Assembly (NCBI GenBank): GCA_035764385.1 | Contig: DASTZI010000061.1 | Location: forward strand, 1-43,602 | Direction of reading: 5' to 3' | Length of the DNA: 43,602 bases | Source of the DNA: Gp6-AA40 sp035764385 | GTDB lineage: Bacteria; Acidobacteriota; Vicinamibacteria; Vicinamibacterales; UBA2999 | Shown: piece after piece, positions 33,653 through 43,602 of the stretch | How the letters are laid out: each line of letters opens with the position of its first letter | Position numbering within the stretch: the first letter of the stretch is position 1 | Notes under the pieces: model-generated | What the model saw: only the letters and a program-made list of their open reading frames with translations | Database searches by the model: none | Told to the model about the DNA's origin: nothing | Made by a program: the position numbers and the translations under genes

Positions 33653-34875
33653 CAATGGCCTCCCGAGCTCTCGAGCGCGGCGGGCAGATAGGGATCGCCA
33701 ATTGGCAGCAATGGGCGCTGTCGAAGCTGCGTGAAAAACATCCAGAACCAGATGCCGCCGATCGCGACTGGTGTGACGATGTCCAGCCAGTTCACGAACA
33801 AGACGCTCTGGTGCTCACCCGGCATCATCCACCGGTTGGCACCGGCGGCAGTGAACTCCGGCGTGACATACATGAAGGTATCGATGACGCGGATGATCAG
33901 GAGGAACACCGCGACTCTGACGAGGCGCTCGGGCGACCGTTTCAGGGGCCGCGACAGCAGCAGGGCGAACGGTACTACGAACTGGAAGATGAGCAGGAAA
34001 AGCGCGAGGTACTGCCACCCGCCGTCAATGCGCGTCAGCACGTACGGAATCTCGTCCTGCAGGTTCGCCGCGTAGATGAGGAGATATTGCGAGAACTGGA
34101 AGTAGGCCCACATCATCACGAACGCGAGCGTCAGCTTGCCGTAGTCGGCGAAGTGCGACGGCCGGAACAGCGCGCGGAGCGGTTCTTTCCCGCGCAGGTA
34201 GGCCGCCATGATGATGGTGAACGCGAGGCCGGCGAGGCCGAGATAGTTTATGAACAGGAACCCGAACATCGTCGAGTAGAAGTCGGGGTTGAGCGACATG
34301 AACCAGTCCACGCCGACAAACGTGATCGAGAGTGCGAGGAACACCAAGCCGCCGCCACTCAATCGTTGCATGCTGCGGGTCGCTTCGACACTGCCCGCGT
34401 CCTGCGCGCGTGACAGCGCCGTCATGCGCCAGGCGATGACGTTCCAACCGATGAAATAGACGGCTGCCCGCGCCAGAAAGAAGGTCGGGTTGAGATAGAC
34501 CGATTTGTGGCGCAGCACCTCGTTGGTCTGCATCAACTCCGCATGCGTCCACGGATACAACCGGTTCAGGCCGAGGACGACAGGGATAAAGAGAACCGTG
34601 AGCAGTGGAAGTGTGCGGCTCGACGCTTCCCAGACGCGGCGGACGACCATGCCCCACGCGCCGCCCGATAGGTGATGAATCATCATCCAGCCCATCGACC
34701 CGAGCGCGACGCCGAGCCAGAGCATGTAGCCTATGAGCCAGGCGCGGAAGAACTGATCGCGGTTGAGGAAGAACCCGACGGCGCAAAGCAGGAGCGCACC
34801 AGCGCCGATGACGAGCGCACGAGAGCGTCGCGCCTCGATGTCGGCCGGCGGAGAATAGGGCATCGTCGCGTTCAC
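33652..34875 (-). CDS. actF: Alternative complex III subunit ActF
   Basis: 407 aa, about ten membrane helices. The start is GTG at 34875 directly after the actE stop; ATG at 34863 is possible. ActF is a paralogue-like relative of ActC (NrfD family) and one of the two large membrane subunits of the quinol:cytochrome c oxidoreductase. Conserved features are the WLIGYMLWLGVALGSMGWMM stretch, HHLSGGAWG and VGVDWFMSLNPDFYSTMFG. Position after actE is canonical. Confidence 0.94.
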   Translation of the reverse strand: MNATMPYSPPADIEARRSRALVIGAGALLLCAVGFFLNRDQFFRAWLIGYMLWLGVALGSMGWMMIHHLSGGAWGMVVRRVWEASSRTLPLLTVLFIPVVLGLNRLYPWTHAELMQTNEVLRHKSVYLNPTFFLARAAVYFIGWNVIAWRMTALSRAQDAGSVEATRSMQRLSGGGLVFLALSITFVGVDWFMSLNPDFYSTMFGFLFINYLGLAGLAFTIIMAAYLRGKEPLRALFRPSHFADYGKLTLAFVMMWAYFQFSQYLLIYAANLQDEIPYVLTRIDGGWQYLALFLLIFQFVVPFALLLSRPLKRSPERLVRVAVFLLIIRVIDTFMYVTPEFTAAGANRWMMPGEHQSVLFVNWLDIVTPVAIGGIWFWMFFTQLRQRPLLPIGDPYLPAALESSGGH

Positions 34876-35526
34876 TTACCGGGCCTCCGGCCTGGGGGCC
34901 TCTCCGGCCGCCGGGGCAGGCCGATCGAGATCCTGGCGTCTATCGTCGGGCACGTCGCCAACGGCGGCATGTTGACTGAATTGCAAAGCGCGCTCGTACG
35001 CGACGATCGCCCAGCGATCTTCAACAGGAATCTGCGCCGCGTAGTCCTGCATCGCGCCAAAGCCGTGGGTCATCACGTCGAAAAAATAACCTGCGGCGGC
35101 ATTGCGCAGCCGGTCTTCCATGAACGACGGCGGCCGCCGCATGCCGCGCTGCACGACCATCCCGTTGCCTTCGCCTGTGCGGCCATGACATGGCGCGCAG
35201 AAGATGTTGTAGCGACCCTCGCCGCGCGCCATCAGGGCTGCCGTCACGGGCATCGGGAACTCGTTGGCGAGCACACCATTGATCTTTCCTGTGTACAAAA
35301 GCTCGTCGGTATCCTGCAGCGGGTTCCGCGAAACGGTATTGGCCACCGGCATCCGCGCTGACTGACCGTCAGAGAAAAACGAGCTGGCCTCGAGCGGCTC
35401 GTAGCGCGGCGCATCGTGCATATCCTGCCGGCATGCCGCGAGCGCGATTGCGGCCAAGACAAGGACGGTCCGCCCGAAGGCGGACCCCACAGACCCCACC
35501 GACGATCGTCGACGCGTGTTCGTCAC
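34876..35526 (-). CDS. actE: Alternative complex III cytochrome subunit ActE
   Basis: 216 aa from a GTG at 35526, one base after the actD stop. A TTG at 35538 and later GTGs are also possible. The leader ends in a lipobox (ALAAC, Cys32), so it is probably a lipoprotein. One haem site CAPCH at 110-114 and a likely axial Met159 (GFGAMQDYAAQI) match the monohaem ActE, which passes electrons out of the complex. The Pro/Ala-rich tail from about 190 is variable. A stable hairpin lies in the signal-peptide coding region. Confidence 0.93.
   Translation of the reverse strand: MTNTRRRSSVGSVGSAFGRTVLVLAAIALAACRQDMHDAPRYEPLEASSFFSDGQSARMPVANTVSRNPLQDTDELLYTGKINGVLANEFPMPVTAALMARGEGRYNIFCAPCHGRTGEGNGMVVQRGMRRPPSFMEDRLRNAAAGYFFDVMTHGFGAMQDYAAQIPVEDRWAIVAYERALQFSQHAAVGDVPDDRRQDLDRPAPAAGEAPRPEAR
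35467..35486 (-). repeat. UUCG-loop hairpin inside the actE leader
   Basis: On the coding strand: GGTCCGCC-TTCG-GGCGGACC, a perfect 8-bp stem closed by the very stable C(UUCG)G tetraloop. It encodes residues SAFGRT of the signal peptide, about 40 nt after the start. Its core resembles the palindrome at 22024-22053, suggesting a dispersed repeat that landed in a tolerant coding site. Confidence 0.7.
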
Positions 35527-35527
35527 C

Positions 35528-36076
35528 TCAGGCCGCAACTTCGGAAACTCCCACCGGGTGAAGGTCCTTCAGGAAGGACTCGGTCGCATGACGATCGAAC
35601 TTCGGATCGTCGGCTTCGATGCAGAGGAAAAATCGATCACGCGACGCGCGGTCGAACGCCGGCACATTGAACACGGGGTGATACGGCCTCGGCAGGCCGT
35701 TGAGCGCGAGCATGCCGATAAAGGCCGCGAAGGACGCGACCAGGACCGTGCACTCAAATGTGACGGGGATGAAGTGCGGCCAGCTGTGGAACGGGCGGCC
35801 GCCGATGTTCATCGGCCAGGTGATCACCTGCGTCCAGTATTCGAGGAAGTACCCGCCGGTGCCGCCAGCAATCCCGCCGAGCAGAATGATGAGCGGCAGC
35901 GGATTCTTCTTGAGAGCGAGCGCGTCATTGAGTTCTTCAATCGGAAACGGCGTGTAGGCGTCCATCGCCGTATAGCCGGCAAGACGCGCGCGGTTAGCCG
36001 CATCGACAAGGTCTGTCGGGTTGTCGAATTCGGCCATGAGGCCGTGAATCATCGTTGGTTCTGATTCGTGAGCCAT
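35528..36076 (-). CDS. actD: Alternative complex III subunit ActD
   Basis: 182 aa, DUF3341 family. The N-terminal domain starts IHGLMAEFDNPTDLVDAANRARLAGY and has YTPFPIEEL; two helices follow (LPLIILLGGIAGGTGGYFLEYW and FIPVTFECTVLVASFAAFIGML), separated by the conserved PMNIGGRPFHSWPHFIP. ActD is a small membrane subunit of complex III with a cytoplasmic domain. It is 3 bp after actC. Confidence 0.95.
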   Translation of the reverse strand: MAHESEPTMIHGLMAEFDNPTDLVDAANRARLAGYTAMDAYTPFPIEELNDALALKKNPLPLIILLGGIAGGTGGYFLEYWTQVITWPMNIGGRPFHSWPHFIPVTFECTVLVASFAAFIGMLALNGLPRPYHPVFNVPAFDRASRDRFFLCIEADDPKFDRHATESFLKDLHPVGVSEVAA

Positions 36077-36079
36077 GGT

Positions 36080-40757
<4,678 letters not shown>

Positions 40758-40761
<4 letters not shown>

Positions 40762-41408
40762 CGATGGCACGTCGAGCAGCTCGTCGACGGGTTGACGGCG
40801 TATTCCTTGGCCAGTTGCGGCCCAAGCACCGCCTGGTCCACCGCCGGTCGATATCCCATCGTGGTGATCTCGCTGCGTGGACGAAGATTCGGCGCCGGAT
40901 TCTTATGACAGTTGATGCACCACTCCATCAGAAGTGAATTCTGCTGGTAGGTCAGCGGCATCTGATCGATGCGGCCGTGACAGGTTTCGCAGCCCACACC
41001 TTTCTTGATGTGAATGCTGTGATTGAAGTAGACGAAGTCGGGAAGGTCGTGCACGCGCACCCAGCGCAACGGCTTGTTGTCCCTGAAGCTCGCACGCACG
41101 GGCTCGAGGAACGACGCGTTGGCAAACAACACTGAGTGGCAGTTCATGCAGGTCTTCGTCGGCGGAATGCCGGCGAACGACGACGTCTCGACCGACGTGT
41201 GACAGTAGCGGCAATCGATACCGTCGTCGGTGACGTGGTGCATATGGCTGAACTGAAGCGGCTGTTCGACGAAGATGTCCTGCCTGGTGACGTAGCTCGA
41301 CCTCGAGAGCATGATCGCCAGTAGAATCAGGCCGCCGACGAGGGATAAAAGGCCGAAAATGCTGACTTTGGAGAGGGTATTGGCACTTCGACGGAAAATC
41401 TGCGGCAT
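40758..41408 (-). CDS. actA: Alternative complex III pentahaem cytochrome ActA
   Basis: 216 aa from the ATG at 41408 (PQIFRRSANTL is the usual start for ActA; the open frame further upstream is not). One membrane helix at about 13-35 anchors it. Five CXXCH motifs are present: 66-70, 87-91, 140-144, 164-168 and 211-215, the last at the very C terminus. ActA is the multihaem subunit that carries electrons along complex III. It is the first gene of the operon. No clear Shine-Dalgarno is seen. Confidence 0.95.
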
Positions 41409-41480
41409 CTGGCTGTTATGACGGCCGACCGCGTGATGAGCGCCTGCCCGAACAGGCGTGTGGCGGCGGACCAACATGGG

Positions 41481-41510
41481 GTTGTACCACAGTTGTGAAA
41501 AAAGGATCAA
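41481..41510 (-). promoter_or_regulatory. Possible promoter of the act-cox operon
   Basis: On the minus strand, TTGATC (41510-41505) and TACAAC (41486-41481) are separated by 18 bp. The boxes match sigma-70 only moderately. It is the best pair in the 120-bp gap before actA, and no other gap large enough for a promoter exists within the operon. Confidence 0.35.
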
Positions 41511-41528
41511 GGAAGGACAATCACTTTT

Positions 41529-41978
41529 ATGAGCGATGACCGGAAGTACCGGCAACGCGGTTATCACGATGATGATCGTGAGCGCGCACCGAAGCCCGCA
41601 GCGCGCAAGCCGCAGGAGCCCGGCGCACCGGCCGGCGCTCGTCGCATCTCGCAGGACGGGCCGAAGAACATCAACATGCCCGGCTTCCGCGAGGTCGTCC
41701 GCTGCTCGCAGTGCGGCAATCCGGTTTCGTCCGAGATCGGTTTCGACACGCGGTGCCCGCGATGCGGAAACGATCTGCACGCGTGCTCGCAGTGCGTGTC
41801 GTTCGATCCTGGCAGTCGCTTCGAATGCATGGACCAAGCGCTCACGGCGCGCGTGTCGCCGAAGAACACACGCAACGCATGCACGCTCTTCTCGCCACGC
41901 ACCACGGTCGAGCGCGAGACCACGACGCCGCGGAGCGACGACGCCCGCAAGGCGTTCGACGATCTATTCAAGTTCTAA
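41529..41978 (+). CDS. Small zinc-ribbon-like protein
   Basis: 149 aa. The start ATG at 41529 has AGGAAGGA about 10 nt upstream. The first 50 residues are charged and probably disordered. The core has CSQC and CPRC pairs 13 residues apart, then CSQC and two later cysteines, ending in SDDARKAFDDLFKF. Two treble-type zinc sites are likely. I do not recognise a named family; similar small Cys-rich proteins occur beside respiratory operons in Acidobacteria, but that is recollection, not a search. It is divergent from the complex III operon. Confidence 0.78.
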   Translation: MSDDRKYRQRGYHDDDRERAPKPAARKPQEPGAPAGARRISQDGPKNINMPGFREVVRCSQCGNPVSSEIGFDTRCPRCGNDLHACSQCVSFDPGSRFECMDQALTARVSPKNTRNACTLFSPRTTVERETTTPRSDDARKAFDDLFKF

Positions 41979-42046
41979 CTGATCCAGGCGACCCGCACCA
42001 GCCTGTAGGTTGAGGTCAAGGCCGGAATTCCGCGCGTCCGTTCCCG

Positions 42047-42229
42047 CTAGCCGCGCATGCTGGGACGAGTAAACCGGGCTCCCCGCGCATCACTCTTCTG
42101 AGTTGGATCACGCATCTCGCGTTTGCGTTCCGGTTGTCCCTTGCGGCGCCTCGCGACAATGAAAAGCGCCACCGCAATCGTCGTCGCAACGATCGTGATG
42201 AACACAGGAAACAATTCGAAAAACAGCAC
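42047..42229 (-). CDS. Small single-helix membrane protein
   Basis: 60 aa from a GTG at 42229, 34 bp after threonine synthase. LFFELFPVFITIVATTIAVALFIVA is a clear membrane helix, followed by a basic stop-transfer (ARRRKGQPERKRE). The pattern is that of a real small membrane protein and not of a shadow frame; no other frame in 41979-42263 is convincing. Function unknown, and the last 25 residues may not be conserved. Confidence 0.5.
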   Translation of the reverse strand: MLFFELFPVFITIVATTIAVALFIVARRRKGQPERKREMRDPTQKSDARGARFTRPSMRG

Positions 42230-42263
42230 CGGTTACAGCTAGCCCGGCAGCAACGGTACCACG

Positions 42264-43445
42264 TCAGTCGTGCAGCGCCGACTGCCAGGCTTCCAGATAT
42301 TTGTATCCACTGCCGGTGTTGAACAGCACGACGGATTCCGACGATTCGATTTTTTTCCGAGCGACGAGCTGGCGGATTGCCGCAAGGCCTGCGCCGCCTT
42401 CGGGCGCAGCAAGAATGCCTTCGAGCCGCGCCATCTGCATGCATGCGGCCATCAGATCGCCATCGCTCACGGCGACGGCTTCGCCGTGGCTCGCATAGAC
42501 GTCCGCCAGAATCAGAAAGTCGCCGAGCGGTTTCGGGACGCGTAGCCCCGCCGCAACCGTTGCGGCGTTCTCCCACATCGCCGACGCGGACTCCTGACGG
42601 TCGAACGCGCGAACGATTGGCGCGCAGCCTTCGGCTTGCGCAGCGATCATGCGTGGACGGCCGCTGCCAGTCAGCCCCATCGCCTCGAGCTCGTCGAACG
42701 CTTTCCACATCCCGATCAGGCCAACTCCGCCCCCCGTCGGATAGACGATGACGTCGGGCAACGCGCCGTCGAATTCCTCCCACAGCTCGTACCCCATCGT
42801 CTTCTTGCCTTCGATGCGGTACGGCTCCTTCAGCGTCGATACTTCGAACCATCCGTGAGCGGCGGCGTTGCTCGCGATGAATGCGCCGCAGTCGGAGATC
42901 AATCCGTCGACGAGGTGAACGTCGGCACCGAACGCGCGGCATTCGAGAACGATCGCGGCGGGTGTGTCACGCGGCATCGCAATGACGCATCGGATGCCGG
43001 CATGCGCTGCATAGGCAGCGGCGGCGCCGCCTGCGTTTCCCGCCGTCGGAAGCGCGATCGTGTCGATGCCGAGCGCCTTCGCCATGCTCACGGCCGCGGA
43101 GAGTCCGCGCGCCTTGAATGAGTTCGTTGGATTCTGGCCTTCATCTTTGATGAACAGCCGCTCGAGGCCGAGCTGCTCGCCAAGCCCGCGCGCGTGGATG
43201 AGTGGCGTCACCCCTTCGCCGAGCGTCACAGGTGCGGCGGCCGGCATCACTTCCTGATAACGCCACATCGACCGCTCGCGGGTACGCAGCGCGTCGCGCG
43301 TCAGCGTGCGACGTGCTGTGTCGAGGTCGTATCGCGCGAGCAGCGGCGCGCGGCAGGCAGGACACAGATTCTGCGGCTGCGTGTACGGGACGGTCGTTCC
43401 GCATCCCGGCCGCGAACATTCAAGATGAGAAAGGGTAGAGGGCAT
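42264..43445 (-). CDS. thrC: Threonine synthase
   Basis: 393 aa from the ATG at 43445; upstream in-frame codons lack family sequence. A zinc-ribbon-like N terminus has four cysteines (10, 15, 28, 31), common in the ThrC branch with an N-terminal zinc finger. PLP is bound by Lys111 in NPTNSFKARG, and the phosphate loop is PTGGGVGLIGMWKAF. It converts O-phosphohomoserine to threonine in the cytoplasm. No homoserine kinase or other thr gene is adjacent. No leader peptide or riboswitch is visible upstream. Confidence 0.9.
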   Translation of the reverse strand: MPSTLSHLECSRPGCGTTVPYTQPQNLCPACRAPLLARYDLDTARRTLTRDALRTRERSMWRYQEVMPAAAPVTLGEGVTPLIHARGLGEQLGLERLFIKDEGQNPTNSFKARGLSAAVSMAKALGIDTIALPTAGNAGGAAAAYAAHAGIRCVIAMPRDTPAAIVLECRAFGADVHLVDGLISDCGAFIASNAAAHGWFEVSTLKEPYRIEGKKTMGYELWEEFDGALPDVIVYPTGGGVGLIGMWKAFDELEAMGLTGSGRPRMIAAQAEGCAPIVRAFDRQESASAMWENAATVAAGLRVPKPLGDFLILADVYASHGEAVAVSDGDLMAACMQMARLEGILAAPEGGAGLAAIRQLVARKKIESSESVVLFNTGSGYKYLEAWQSALHD

Positions 43446-43528
43446 GTTGCGGGATATTGTCCGCCTCCGCACGCTGCGCGTGCTTCGGCGAGACAGACTT
43501 CCTGGGCGCTACGACGCCCGCTTTACGT

Positions 43529-43550
43529 GGCCGGGCCCGTAGGCCCGGCC
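43529..43550. repeat. Perfect hairpin, GGCCGGGCC arms
   Basis: A 9-bp perfect stem (GGCCGGGCC and GGCCCGGCC) with a CGTA loop, in the gap between threonine synthase and the tRNA. It has no T-run. Together with the next hairpin it forms a two-part structure downstream of the tRNA 3' end. Confidence 0.7.
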
Positions 43551-43552
43551 TA

Positions 43553-43584
43553 GACGAAGCTCGCGCGGCAGCGCGAGCGAAGTC
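43553..43584. repeat. Hairpin directly after the tRNA 3' end
   Basis: An 8-bp stem (GCTCGCGC and GCGCGAGC) with a GGCA loop, then symmetrical GAA/GAA and an outer GAC/GTC pair. It begins at the base next to the tRNA CCA. It could end transcription or protect the 3' end during tRNA maturation. Confidence 0.68.
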
Positions 43585-43602
43585 TGGCGGAGAGGAAGGG
43601 AT
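43585..43602 (-). tRNA. tRNA-Ser, 3' end only (cut by window edge)
   Basis: On the minus strand the last 18 bases read ATCCCTTCCTCTCCGCCA: the end of a T stem, the 3' strand of a seven-pair acceptor (CCTCTCC), discriminator G and an encoded CCA. An acceptor of this sequence with discriminator G is typical of bacterial tRNA-Ser. The anticodon lies outside the window, so the identity is inferred. Confidence 0.6.

Noticed and set aside
42016..42942. Minus-strand frame (308 aa) beside threonine synthase
   Set aside because: Overlaps thrC in another frame with Arg-rich composition; not coding.
43446..43528. Threonine riboswitch or leader attenuator before thrC
   Set aside because: No leader peptide with Thr/Ile codons and no conserved riboswitch elements; only hairpins that fit the tRNA side.

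Overview
The window is high-GC chromosomal DNA from a free-living aerobic bacterium. The gene content points to Acidobacteriota, probably the Vicinamibacteria (subgroup 6). The evidence is a complete alternative complex III plus caa3-type oxidase operon, several secreted families common in that phylum (quinoprotein-like propellers, NHL propellers, PD40 and TPR proteins), and a methanethiol methyltransferase. This placement is inference from gene families; no rRNA or marker gene is present.

Layout. 1-5.3 kb: the end of a HupE/UreJ-type membrane protein, a convergently overlapping MddA-like methyltransferase, an alpha/beta hydrolase fused to a LuxR-type DNA-binding domain, a LysR regulator divergent from a SAM methyltransferase, and a Tat-type dienelactone hydrolase. 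5.4-16.6 kb: secreted or membrane catabolic genes, namely a quinoprotein dehydrogenase, a c-type cytochrome coupled to a large exported hydrolase, an MHS-type transporter, a secreted metallo-beta-lactamase-fold protein, a DoxX protein, an ornithine-cyclodeaminase-family enzyme and two tandem NHL propellers. 16.8-22.0 kb: two small paralogues of unknown function, divergent from a four-gene MacAB-like ABC export operon whose genes all overlap by ATGA. 22.0-25.1 kb: two exported proteins and peptidase T. 25.1-27.3 kb: a decayed block holding a frameshifted TPR gene and a truncated PD40 propeller gene joined head to head, flanked by an imperfect direct repeat. 27.3-28.6 kb: a phospholipase-D/cardiolipin-synthase-like enzyme.

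28.6-41.4 kb is one minus-strand respiratory operon in the order actA-B-C-D-E-F, a small membrane protein, sco, coxB, coxA, coxC, coxD. Neighbouring genes overlap or lie within about 10 bp. The products should form a quinol to cytochrome c to oxygen chain: ActABCDEF oxidises quinol, haem c carries electrons, and the A2-type caa3 oxidase reduces oxygen, with Sco loading CuA. Upstream lie a divergent zinc-ribbon protein, a small membrane protein and threonine synthase. The right edge cuts a minus-strand tRNA, probably tRNA-Ser, followed by two strong hairpins.

The most unusual signal is in the gaps of the left 24 kb. Six separate islands are built from degenerate 7-nt units, and most of them form inverted repeats. 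Each island has its own core word (AAATCCC, CCAACNN, CAGGGGG, ATCCCGG, AAGNNNG, GGCTNNN), but the 7-nt spacing is the same in all. One island has an inner palindrome of 8-nt units, one runs into the 5' coding end of a transporter gene, and one ends 7 bp before pepT. No gap between genes exceeds 300 bp. No insertion sequence or CRISPR array is visible.
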